Of a stretch of DNA of 46,513 nucleotides, positions 16,240 through 24,131 are shown piece by piece. Under the pieces are notes generated by a model, which saw only the letters and a list, made by a program, of their open reading frames with translations, did not search any database and was not told the DNA's origin. The stretch's first letter is position 1. Every line of letters begins with the position of its first letter. Position numbers and translations under genes: made by a program. Origin of the DNA: Bacteroidales bacterium UBA1769 (GTDB lineage: Bacteria > Bacteroidota > Bacteroidia > Bacteroidales > UBA932); contig DCGV01000118.1 of assembly GCA_002314725.1 (NCBI GenBank), forward strand, positions 1 through 46,513, written 5' to 3'.

Positions 16240-19239
16240 CTACAATAATTTCAAACTTAATAACCAATCGCCACCAGTAGTGCCATCAGGATAGAGGACT
16301 CGTGCATATCCTAGACTCCATGTGGTTTTCAGGAACTTGAAGAGCACCACCTCGGTATTCAATTGAGCACCAATATTATAATAATGGTTACGATCTACAC
16401 CTATCTTACTGCCACCCCAAGGATCGGTTGCCAGACATGATGAGAAAAGATTCAATTGAGTATATGTAGGATATAGATTAATGAATCCAAAATCATTGAA
16501 TCTAAGTGGTTTCAAACTGAGTTCCGCCATTAACTTCGCGTATGAATGAGCTTGAATTTCATCAATCTGGGCACCGGCGAAAGTACTTGTTGTCCTATAT
16601 CGGTTGGCCTCACGATAATCAACCCAGTTGTTACCGAATCCTCCGAAATAACTATTGCCAAATATTGAGTTTGAATCACTGAAATTCTGTCCAACTGCAC
16701 TTCTCAACCAAAAACAGGTATTCCTTACCAGCGGGATACGGAATCCAACATCGAATTGACCCTCGACAGATGGATAGAATTTGCCGCCGGCATAATATGA
16801 CATAGCATTGATGGAGTACTTATATCCAGATTCAGGGGTCACACCGCCTAATGTAGTACGGGTTTTATTGAATTGATAATATGCTGAAGCAGTACCGAAA
16901 GATTTGATATCTTGAGTAGCGACATTCTGATAGAGCGGAAGTGCATCCATCATACCGAATGCATCGATATTGAAGCCATATGAACGTGTTCCGTAATAGT
17001 AGTAATTCGTACTGCTTTTTGCATAACCGACTCCCACTTGGTATCCCTTACGGCTAGATTGAATAGGGCCTACAAGGTCATAGAAGGAGGTAGGATTGAA
17101 AGCTGCTTTAAACGACCAATTCCAAAGTTTCCAATCGACCTTTGCATGGTATTGATTGATAGGGTCATTATGACTCCATGGAGATATACCCAAATCGATC
17201 TTCAGGGAGTTCAAACCCAGTGGGTCAGAAAATGTAAACCGGTATGCAAGAACCGGGGTTACGCTATTCCACGACAGTTTGTCTCTAAAGCCTGAAATTG
17301 TAGGGAATGCTCCAGTAAATTTCAATCTACTGATAGGATGGTACACTTTTATTGAATCATAGACCTCGCCGAAACTAACTTCCTTAGCTTGGACCTTTGA
17401 TATTGAAAGACTTTCAAGCTCTTGTGGATGAGCCTCATAAGCCAACTGACCTAGCATACTGACCGTATTGGCATCCTCAAGGACTTTCGGTTCAAAGGAT
17501 ACAGGGCGCATACCATTTCTATCAAACTCTGCAGCTAGAATCGTCCCATCAGCCAACACAACTGGAGAGAAAAGTCCTATTCGAGTGTTACTTAACAATG
17601 AGAGCTCTTTCGTATTCAAATCCAAACTCCAGATATTGCTTATACCAGTATAGTAAGAGCTACCCACCATTGTCGTATCACCTGGAGCGAAACGGAATTG
17701 TCCCAAGTTGAAATCTTCTGCAGTATAGAGAGTTTCATAACGTAAATCTGCATTATTAAGACCATCTATGTCAAAACGAACTAGGGTCTGTTCGCCATTG
17801 TCACCTGAGATAACCGCAGAGATATATTTTCCATTATGGGAAACATCCAAATCAAATACACTCACTCCAAATGGGAATGAATAAAGGATATCCTTCTCGT
17901 CGATATCTGAATCGTATCTCATCAGATATTGTTTACCCTCATTTGTAAAGACGCAATAAAGGCAATCATTCACATTGTCATAGACCAAACATGAAACACG
18001 CTGAAGGAACAGTTGTTTGATTGTCTTTCCCTTTTCAAGATCGTAAACACACAAACCTCTATATGTACCATTAAGAATTGTCCAGATCAGGCGTTGATGG
18101 ATTGTATCCAGTGCAAGATAACTTGTCTGATACAACATAGCCCCATCTACATTCTTCAATTTGTCCCGCTTATTCGTCGTCAAATCGATCTTCTCAATAT
18201 GAGCGAAATCCCCGGGATAATTAACAGCCATATAGGCCACATTATTCTTGGTATCAACGACCATAGGCGACATGGATCCTAAGGATTTATCGGATAACTG
18301 CTCTGTCTCAGTAATAGGATACTTCTCAATACTTGCAATCTGTTCCTTCTGATGCTGAACTTCAAAATCACGCCAATTATCCCACTCTTCCCTTAAATCC
18401 GTTCCGTAAACCTTTTCAAACTGGTGATTGAATAAGGCTTCGCTATCTTCAGTCCTATTGTAAAAATCAATAAGTTTATCAAGACCATATTTATATTCCA
18501 GATAGTTGACAAATCTTGTTCCATACAGGTATGAATTCGTTCCCACCTGGAAATCTGAAGTCGTGCCTTCTGTCTCAAGACCTACAACCGAATAGAGATC
18601 CTCGCCAGCATCAACGACACTTCTGAAATACATCTCATCATATCCACCCAAAGCACGGCCTACACCGCCACTTAACCAAGTCTCCATAAAGCAGGCTATA
18701 CCTTCGTGATACCACCGCGGAGAATACCATCTCGGTGCCCCAAGGAAACTCCACAATGCTGAAAATGGCTGTGATGAATCTACAGAGAACTTACCTCCTA
18801 GGACACCTCTCCAGAACCTATCCGGAGCAGCTGTCTTATCTGTCATCACGGTATGGGTATACTCATGACGAAAGAGGTGATGATATCTTTCTGTAGATGG
18901 CGCAACGAAGTATGAAAAATTGATTGGGGCCATCTCTATTGAGATAAGATTCTTTGGAATTGAAGATACTCCACCATTCCCATCATCAGCCCAGTCAGAA
19001 ACCATCATCATCGGTGGTTGAATAGCAGACTTCCCAACTGTATCAATGGACCAGATTCCGGTATGAATGGCTTTACCTCGCTCATACTCCCGAATTATCT
19101 GTGGAATATATTGTGAAAGATTCTTGTTGAAAAAGAGCACATCCGCATCATCACGCTTATACTCATAAATAGTTTGTGCTGGCGACACAAATGAAGCCAG
19201 CACCAACACTATGGATATCAAACCTATTTTTTTAATCAT
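16240..19239 (-). CDS. Secreted metallopeptidase - beta-propeller - outer-membrane beta-barrel protein
   Basis: About 999 residues. A signal peptide ends near SFVSPAQ. The N-terminal domain has the zinc motif HEYTH (129-133, counted from a start four codons upstream) and a glutamate in PRWYHEGIACFMETW (E183) as third ligand, the gluzincin arrangement. Residues about 300-620 are repeated strands of a TolB-like propeller (for example FSHDVSHNGK-type turns, VFDLDVSHNGKYISAVISGD). The C-terminal 350 residues are aromatic amphipathic strands resembling Omp85/surface-antigen barrels (YFGGFGNNWVDYREANRYR) ending in LLSLKLL. So it is probably a protease tethered in the outer membrane. The ATG at 19239 lies 1 bp after the upstream stop codon, which sets the start. 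Confidence 0.75.
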   Translation of the reverse strand: MIKKIGLISIVLVLASFVSPAQTIYEYKRDDADVLFFNKNLSQYIPQIIREYERGKAIHTGIWSIDTVGKSAIQPPMMMVSDWADDGNGGVSSIPKNLISIEMAPINFSYFVAPSTERYHHLFRHEYTHTVMTDKTAAPDRFWRGVLGGKFSVDSSQPFSALWSFLGAPRWYSPRWYHEGIACFMETWLSGGVGRALGGYDEMYFRSVVDAGEDLYSVVGLETEGTTSDFQVGTNSYLYGTRFVNYLEYKYGLDKLIDFYNRTEDSEALFNHQFEKVYGTDLREEWDNWRDFEVQHQKEQIASIEKYPITETEQLSDKSLGSMSPMVVDTKNNVAYMAVNYPGDFAHIEKIDLTTNKRDKLKNVDGAMLYQTSYLALDTIHQRLIWTILNGTYRGLCVYDLEKGKTIKQLFLQRVSCLVYDNVNDCLYCVFTNEGKQYLMRYDSDIDEKDILYSFPFGVSVFDLDVSHNGKYISAVISGDNGEQTLVRFDIDGLNNADLRYETLYTAEDFNLGQFRFAPGDTTMVGSSYYTGISNIWSLDLNTKELSLLSNTRIGLFSPVVLADGTILAAEFDRNGMRPVSFEPKVLEDANTVSMLGQLAYEAHPQELESLSISKVQAKEVSFGEVYDSIKVYHPISRLKFTGAFPTISGFRDKLSWNSVTPVLAYRFTFSDPLGLNSLKIDLGISPWSHNDPINQYHAKVDWKLWNWSFKAAFNPTSFYDLVGPIQSSRKGYQVGVGYAKSSTNYYYYGTRSYGFNIDAFGMMDALPLYQNVATQDIKSFGTASAYYQFNKTRTTLGGVTPESGYKYSINAMSYYAGGKFYPSVEGQFDVGFRIPLVRNTCFWLRSAVGQNFSDSNSIFGNSYFGGFGNNWVDYREANRYRTTSTFAGAQIDEIQAHSYAKLMAELSLKPLRFNDFGFINLYPTYTQLNLFSSCLATDPWGGSKIGVDRNHYYNIGAQLNTEVVLFKFLKTTWSLGYARVLYPDGTTGGDWLLSLKLL

Positions 19240-19240
19240 G

Positions 19241-20428
19241 CTAATTAGCAAAATTATTAGTTAGACCAAGAACAGGAACATTACCTAAATCTTTAATATT
19301 GTCGCTTATTTCAGAGACATCGATTTGTTGCAAAACAATAACATTAGCACCTAAACTATTGGGGAAATTGCTTATTATTTCAGTTACAATGCTATTTGAA
19401 ATTGTTTCTTTTCCTGTATTTGAAATGGTTTCTATTCCTGTATTTGAGATAGTTTCTTTTCCTGTGTTTGAAATTGTTTCTATTCCTGTATTTGAGATAG
19501 TTTCTTTTCCTGTATTAGAGATAGTTTCCTTTCCTGTATTTGAAATTGTTTCTATTCCCGTATTAGAGATAGTTTCTTTTCCTGTATTTGAAATTGTTTC
19601 TTTTCCTGCATTAGAGAGAGTTGTGACTTGATTGCTAATGGATTCTGCTATTGCATCACTCAAAACACCTTCATTTGTCAATCCCAAAACATAATCAACT
19701 TGAAGGCTTGATATCAATTTGGAATTATTCAATGAATCAAGGCTTGATGAGATCTGTTCATATGACAATTTATTGTTTTGATTCTCCCAATATTTCAGCT
19801 CCTCTTTATCACTATTCAAAACAGCACTTCCAGCGCAATATGAAGCCCATAAATCACGAACGGTAGCAAGAGTGATGTTATCTTCAATTGACTTATCTTT
19901 CAGGTATTTGTCTACAGCTGTCACAAATTGTTTCCCAACCTGAACCTGACGATCAACCATTAAATAAGCTACTGTCAAGTTCTGAGATGCTTGTTCATAT
20001 TCAGATACACTATTATTTTTAGCACCTGAAGCAACGTCGTCAAAAGAGTTGAGAGCAATCTTACCAGCATTTACGGCATTGTCTGCAATTCTTTGAACCG
20101 TCTTGAGTGCCTCAACCTCACTCTCCAATTCCTTATTATTGTCAGCGACTTCCACTGCAATGGATACAAGTTCTGAAAATTCATTCATTCTAGAAGAAAG
20201 TACTGTCAGTGACAAAGCTGCCTTTGCCATTTCTGTGGAATCATTCTGTATTCTCTCTTGAAAAGCACTCATAGCTGGGCTTACAGAGGACATGTGAAAT
20301 TTTGACACTTTGGAAATATTACCTTGGCCAACACCGGATGTTGTAGGGAGCCCCAAAAATGCTCCTACCAAATAACCAACCAAAAGTGCTACAACTACGC
20401 CTAAAATTGATTTTGCTTTTGCTTTCAT
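19241..20428 (-). CDS. Single-span envelope protein with nine 8-residue repeats
   Basis: 395 residues, unknown family. A short basic N-terminus is followed by one membrane segment (7-27) with small-residue packing (GYLVGAFLG) and then the sequence QGNISKVSKF. The same module occurs in the 91-residue protein encoded just upstream. Residues 50-250 are helical and probably coiled coil. Residues 272-343 are nine units of the form SNTG(K/I)ETI, and the tail repeats a VLGLTN motif seen before the array (residues 247-252 and 386-391). No catalytic motif is visible. It ends 1 bp before the metallopeptidase/barrel start, so the two are translationally linked. It may be a periplasmic tether or scaffold; this is inference. 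Confidence 0.7.
   Translation of the reverse strand: MKAKAKSILGVVVALLVGYLVGAFLGLPTTSGVGQGNISKVSKFHMSSVSPAMSAFQERIQNDSTEMAKAALSLTVLSSRMNEFSELVSIAVEVADNNKELESEVEALKTVQRIADNAVNAGKIALNSFDDVASGAKNNSVSEYEQASQNLTVAYLMVDRQVQVGKQFVTAVDKYLKDKSIEDNITLATVRDLWASYCAGSAVLNSDKEELKYWENQNNKLSYEQISSSLDSLNNSKLISSLQVDYVLGLTNEGVLSDAIAESISNQVTTLSNAGKETISNTGKETISNTGIETISNTGKETISNTGKETISNTGIETISNTGKETISNTGIETISNTGKETISNSIVTEIISNFPNSLGANVIVLQQIDVSEISDNIKDLGNVPVLGLTNNFAN
19400..19615 (-). repeat. In-frame tandem repeat, nine 24-bp units
   Basis: Nine consecutive 24-bp units encode SN(A/T)G(K/I)ETI. Only the fifth residue varies freely (K or I), with A in place of T in the first unit. Units are nearly identical at DNA level on the minus strand, so copy number could change by slippage without breaking the frame. 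Confidence 0.95.
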
Positions 20429-20447
20429 GATATCTATTTTTTACTTA

Positions 20448-20723
20448 TTATTCATTATTAGTCATTACTATTGTCCAACTCTCTCCGTTGGAATCCTTTG
20501 CAGTAAATAACAATGTATCTTTTACTACTTCTTTATCTATAGTTGATTCACTGTTGCTACTGACATTTTTATAACGAGATAGCCTCGAAACATTTCCCTG
20601 AGTGGATCCAGTAGAAGTAAGAGTTCCTTCAGGAGACCCATATGCAGCTCCAAGGACAAAACCAATCAGAAGACCCGTTGCGACTGCAATTGAAATGTTA
20701 AGTTTATTTCTTTTTATTGTCAT
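20448..20723 (-). CDS. Small single-span membrane protein, first gene of envelope operon
   Basis: 91 residues from the ATG at 20723; an in-frame TTG at 20735 is less likely. A basic N-terminus (TIKRNK) is followed by one membrane segment (SIAVATGLLIGFVLGAAYG), then TQGNVSRLSRY. This matches the QGNISKVSKF block of the next protein at the same distance from the membrane. The remaining 45 residues form a short soluble tail (DTLLFTAKDSNGESWTIVM). No known family is recognised. It has a perfect Bacteroidota promoter upstream and is 19 bp from the next gene. Confidence 0.7.
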   Translation of the reverse strand: MTIKRNKLNISIAVATGLLIGFVLGAAYGSPEGTLTSTGSTQGNVSRLSRYKNVSSNSESTIDKEVVKDTLLFTAKDSNGESWTIVMTNNE

Positions 20724-20754
20724 AGTTAAAAACAATTTTTTTGTTTGTTTGATG

Positions 20755-20785
20755 CAAAGGTATTGTGCCCCAAAAGTTAAACAAA
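20755..20785 (-). promoter_or_regulatory. Promoter of the envelope operon
   Basis: Minus strand: TTTG at 20785-20782, exactly 19 bp spacer, then TACCTTTG at 20762-20755. This is a full match to the Bacteroidota primary sigma consensus. The predicted start lies about 25 bp before the ATG at 20723. Confidence 0.85.
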
Positions 20786-20825
20786 GAGCAAAAATGAGAA
20801 AATTCCCAAGTTTGCACGATATGTA

Positions 20826-21941
20826 TCAATTTTTTCTATAAATCGATGGAGAAACACCTTTGATTTTTGTAAAATTCCTATAAAAAGTACTTATTGAAGC
20901 AAATCCTGCCTGTTCAGAGATGTCCTGAAGTGTAGAATTTTTATCATTCATCAACGTAATTGCGTAGTCAACTCTCAATTTATTTACAAAAACAAGGAAA
21001 GAGTCACCATATATTTTCCGTATATAATCAGCCACGTACTTGGAATTCACCTGAATTTTTGAAGAAAGCGTGAATAAGTCAATATTCTGATCCAAATAAA
21101 AACGTTCATTTATCAATCTAGTCAATCTTTCACCAATGATTTCTCCAGCGGCAGGTGGTTGTTGTCTATTCTCTTGTGATTCAATCGATAATGACAGTTC
21201 TTCAGCAGTAAACTCAACCTTACAAATAAAGAGTGCAACCAGCAGATAAAAAATTGAAAAAACAGCAGCTTGAACAATGCTTATCCATACAGGTTGTTGT
21301 GTTTGGGCAACAAAAAGGTTTGTTATATTAATAATGTACCTGACGGCCAAGACTATTACAACGATAATAATACTTGTAAAAGATAATTGGTTCAGATTTG
21401 CGTAATATGTCTCAAGGAGTTTTTGATATTTCAAAAGTTTGACAATACAAAAAATCTGAACAAACAACTGCTCTATTAAGAAAAAGATATAACCAATCCC
21501 ATCAAGAGCCAACATTACATCGGTACCTGTAGAGATGGCATTAGTATTAGGTAGTACCCCTTGCATGATAGCCATAAATTGATCCTTTTCTTCAATAGGA
21601 ATTTTCAAGGCAACTATCAAGAAGATGCAAACATATGCAACAACGATTTCCAATAGCCATAGGTCTTTGATTTGGACACCCTTCTCAGTTAAAGAGAATC
21701 GCATGGCTAAATAGTAAAAAAGCGGACTCAGCAGCATCATTATCGCATACAACAAATATGTAGGCAGATAAAAAGGAGCCGAACCATTGAACAATAAATT
21801 TGAAAGAATCAGAAACAACCCTTCAAAAACCAGAGAAAATGCCATAAGCATGTGAAAGCGGCGTAAATGCTTGCTAAAGAGGAATATACCGCCTCCGGCT
21901 AGAATTGCTATCAACGCAGGTATGGTATTCACTAACGGCAT
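20826..21941 (-). CDS. Membrane-bound AraC-family transcriptional regulator
   Basis: 371 residues. The N-terminal 235 residues form about seven hydrophobic segments (starting NTIPALIAILAGGGIFLF). The C-terminal 100 residues are an AraC-type double helix-turn-helix: first helix pair around LFTLSSKIQVNSKYVADYIRK and second LQDISEQAGFASISTFYRNFTK with the closing GVSPSIYRKN. This architecture suggests a membrane sensor acting directly on DNA. It is encoded on the same strand just upstream of the envelope operon promoter, so it could control that operon; no binding site is identified. A palindrome ATTGGTCCAAT lies at its own predicted start. Confidence 0.88.
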   Translation of the reverse strand: MPLVNTIPALIAILAGGGIFLFSKHLRRFHMLMAFSLVFEGLFLILSNLLFNGSAPFYLPTYLLYAIMMLLSPLFYYLAMRFSLTEKGVQIKDLWLLEIVVAYVCIFLIVALKIPIEEKDQFMAIMQGVLPNTNAISTGTDVMLALDGIGYIFFLIEQLFVQIFCIVKLLKYQKLLETYYANLNQLSFTSIIIVVIVLAVRYIINITNLFVAQTQQPVWISIVQAAVFSIFYLLVALFICKVEFTAEELSLSIESQENRQQPPAAGEIIGERLTRLINERFYLDQNIDLFTLSSKIQVNSKYVADYIRKIYGDSFLVFVNKLRVDYAITLMNDKNSTLQDISEQAGFASISTFYRNFTKIKGVSPSIYRKN

Positions 21942-21989
21942 ATAGACTTATAAACAGAAATGAAACTTGGTTGTTTTTCTTTTAAAAAA

Positions 21990-22000
21990 ATTGGTCCAAT
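21990..22000. promoter_or_regulatory. Palindrome at the predicted AraC-gene transcription start
   Basis: ATTGGTCCAAT is a perfect 5-bp inverted repeat around one base. It overlaps the transcription start predicted from the TATTTTTG box at 22004-22011. It may be an operator, but AraC-type proteins usually bind direct repeats. Confidence 0.25.
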
Positions 22001-22003
22001 TGA

Positions 22004-22011
22004 CAAAAATA
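22004..22011 (-). promoter_or_regulatory. Possible -7 box of the AraC-family gene
   Basis: The minus strand reads TATTTTTG, fitting TAnnTTTG, about 63 bp before the start codon. No clear -33 TTTG. Confidence 0.4.
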
Positions 22012-22138
22012 GTATTTATTTCTCTAATTCCCACTTTTTTACACCTATTAATTGATTACGAATAGTAACTTCAATCTGGCAGATACCATATATTTCCCAT
22101 TTTAAAATGAAAATTTAAACTGATTGAACTTAAATTAC

Positions 22139-22146
22139 TAACTTTG
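22139..22146 (+). promoter_or_regulatory. -7 box of the tdk operon
   Basis: TAACTTTG matches TAnnTTTG 30 bp before the tdk start. A TTTA 21 bp upstream could act as a weak -33 element. Confidence 0.6.
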
Positions 22147-22176
22147 TTTAAGTAAAAGTTTTAAAAACGTTTCAGA

Positions 22177-22752
22177 ATGTTTATTGAAAGCGCAAAAAAT
22201 CCAGGGGTTATAGAGGTCATCTGCGGTTCTATGTTTTCAGGGAAGACTGAAGAGCTCATACGCAGATTGAAGAGAGCAAAGTTTGCGAATCTTAACGTTG
22301 AGATATTCAAGCCAAAGATTGATACTAGATACTCTGACGAAGAGGTTGTATCTCACGACTCAAATGCAATCATGTCAACACCAGTTGATTCATCTGGCAA
22401 TATACTTCTACTGACAGGTAATGTCGATGTGGTGGGAATAGATGAAGCTCAATTTTTCGATATGGGCATAGTAGAAGTTTGCCAACAACTTGCTGCTCAG
22501 GGAATTAGAGTGATAGTAGCCGGTTTGGACACAGATTACCTAGGTAAACCTTTCGGCCCTATGCCCGCATTGATGGCAGTTGCTGAATATGTAACAAAAG
22601 TTCATGCTATTTGTGTAAGATGTGGCGATATAGCCAACCATTCACATAGATTGACTAACAGCAACAAACTTGTTGAACTTGGCGAAAAAGACATATACGA
22701 GCCAATCTGTCGTCACTGCTTCAATAAATTGAAAAAAGAAAACAACATATAA
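22177..22752 (+). CDS. tdk: Thymidine kinase (type II)
   Basis: Phosphorylates thymidine to dTMP in the salvage pathway. The 191 residues are normal for the type II, zinc-containing family. The P-loop is GSMFSGKTEELIRRLKRA near residues 17-34, Walker B is DEAQFF near 92, the flexible lasso and substrate segment follow (GLDTDYLGKPFGPM), and the zinc-binding cysteines are CVRCG and CRHC. It is the first gene of a two-gene unit with the secreted esterase 13 bp downstream. Confidence 0.95.
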   Translation: MFIESAKNPGVIEVICGSMFSGKTEELIRRLKRAKFANLNVEIFKPKIDTRYSDEEVVSHDSNAIMSTPVDSSGNILLLTGNVDVVGIDEAQFFDMGIVEVCQQLAAQGIRVIVAGLDTDYLGKPFGPMPALMAVAEYVTKVHAICVRCGDIANHSHRLTNSNKLVELGEKDIYEPICRHCFNKLKKENNI

Positions 22753-22765
22753 TTTACCATTTACA

Positions 22766-23986
22766 ATGAAGATAATTAAACTATTGGCAATCGCAGCCTC
22801 ACTTCTATTAGTTAGATTTGCTTCTGCTCAAGAGACATTCAAAGTAGGTGTCGCTCAACCTGAGCACGCAGTTATCACAGTTACCCCAGCTATTCCAGCC
22901 GACAGCATTGTTGCCGCAGGAACGAAACTGAATGTAAAAATAGATGTCACAGATCCTGCATGGGCCGTTGATTGTGGATACATCAGCGTTAAAATGGGCC
23001 GTTGGGCAAGGAATACTGAATTCATGTCAAAAGAGTTCTCGTTCGAAGTAACAGCTGACGTTACTGTCAATGCATCTATCATATCTGCCTCCAGATTATC
23101 AGGAATTAAAGTCATCAATGATGTAGTGTTTGCAAAACCAGGTAAAAAAGCGTTGAAATATGACGTATTTATGCCTGAGAATATCTCAAAACCTCTTCCT
23201 GGTGTTATTATTATCCATGGCGGCGGATGGAATTCCAATTGCGAAGATGTTATGCGCGGTCTTGGTAGAGCAATCGCTCAAAGTGGTAGATATATTGCAT
23301 TCAGTATTGACTATCGTTGGATTGCTGGCTATGATGGAGATGAGAACCCTACTAAATTGAACAACATCCTTGAGGATGTTTATGGCGCAATCCTTTTCAT
23401 TCAAGAACACGCTGCAGAATATGGCCTTGACCCAACACAACTAGCAGTAACAGGTGATAGCGCTGGTGGTCAACTTTCAGCTCAAGCTGCAGTCATGGTT
23501 GAGAAAGTAGGTAACGGAGGTTTCGGAGTAAAAGAGGGTGTATATGAATTCCTCCCTACATATATTCCAAAAGGAATGGATATCAATGCCGCTCGTGAGA
23601 GTTTGAAAGCAATCAAAGCTGCTGCTCCTTCATACGGAGTATTTGCACTTGAAACTACTAAGAACTACATTAAGGAAGAGAGTGACGAAGCTATCAACGC
23701 AAATCTTCCGACATATTCTGTCCCTTCAATTAAAGTAAGAGAGATTCCTTTCTGGCTCACTCGTGGAAGCAGCGACTTCCTAATCAAATTGGAAGAGGTT
23801 AAGACTTTCCAAGATGCCCTTGCAGCTGCAGGACAAAGAGTGGAATATGTAGAAGTTCCAGAGGCCTCACACGCTTTCTTTGACTGGAAGTGCGACCAAA
23901 GAACTCAAGCGACTTGGGATAAATTCGGAGTTCCATACACAGAGCAGATGGTCCAATTCTACGACAGCGTTTTCTATAAGAAATAG
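22766..23986 (+). CDS. Secreted alpha/beta-hydrolase (esterase/lipase family)
   Basis: 406 residues. Signal peptide MKIIKLLAIAASLLLVRFASAQ is followed by a beta-rich N-terminal domain of about 100 residues and then a hormone-sensitive-lipase-like alpha/beta-hydrolase. The oxyanion block is HGGGWNS, the nucleophile elbow is GDSAGGQ, the probable acid is in RGSSDFLIK and the catalytic histidine is in EASHAFFDW. Related Bacteroidota enzymes remove acyl groups from polysaccharides, but the substrate cannot be read here. The pairing with thymidine kinase has no evident functional logic. A hairpin terminator follows about 80 bp later. Confidence 0.85.
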   Translation: MKIIKLLAIAASLLLVRFASAQETFKVGVAQPEHAVITVTPAIPADSIVAAGTKLNVKIDVTDPAWAVDCGYISVKMGRWARNTEFMSKEFSFEVTADVTVNASIISASRLSGIKVINDVVFAKPGKKALKYDVFMPENISKPLPGVIIIHGGGWNSNCEDVMRGLGRAIAQSGRYIAFSIDYRWIAGYDGDENPTKLNNILEDVYGAILFIQEHAAEYGLDPTQLAVTGDSAGGQLSAQAAVMVEKVGNGGFGVKEGVYEFLPTYIPKGMDINAARESLKAIKAAAPSYGVFALETTKNYIKEESDEAINANLPTYSVPSIKVREIPFWLTRGSSDFLIKLEEVKTFQDALAAAGQRVEYVEVPEASHAFFDWKCDQRTQATWDKFGVPYTEQMVQFYDSVFYKK

Positions 23987-24066
23987 AACTATCCTCTATT
24001 ATTAACCTTTAAGGAGACAAAGAAATAGAGATACCCTTAAAGTTGAATTATTTTATAATAAGAATA

Positions 24067-24113
24067 CCCTTTCAAGATGCATTTACGAGGGGAGAGCATC
24101 ATGAAAGGGTTTT
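24067..24113 (+). terminator. Terminator after the tdk-esterase unit
   Basis: Arms CCCTTTCAAGATGC (24067-24080) and GCATCATGAAAGGG (24096-24109) pair over 14 positions with one mismatch and are followed by TTTT. The convergent htpG gene ends at 24132, so it may also help stop htpG transcripts, though the T run is weaker on that strand. Confidence 0.8.
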
Positions 24114-24131
24114 CTTTATAAAAAGATCTAT

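Noticed and set aside
19400..19615. Regular 24-bp repeats resembling a small CRISPR array
   Set aside because: Units are contiguous without spacers, in frame within a gene, and encode a regular 8-residue unit.
19299..19631. Plus-strand ORF made of repeated VFEIVSFP-like units
   Set aside because: It is the reverse-strand shadow of the repeat array in the 395-residue protein, with no promoter or homology.
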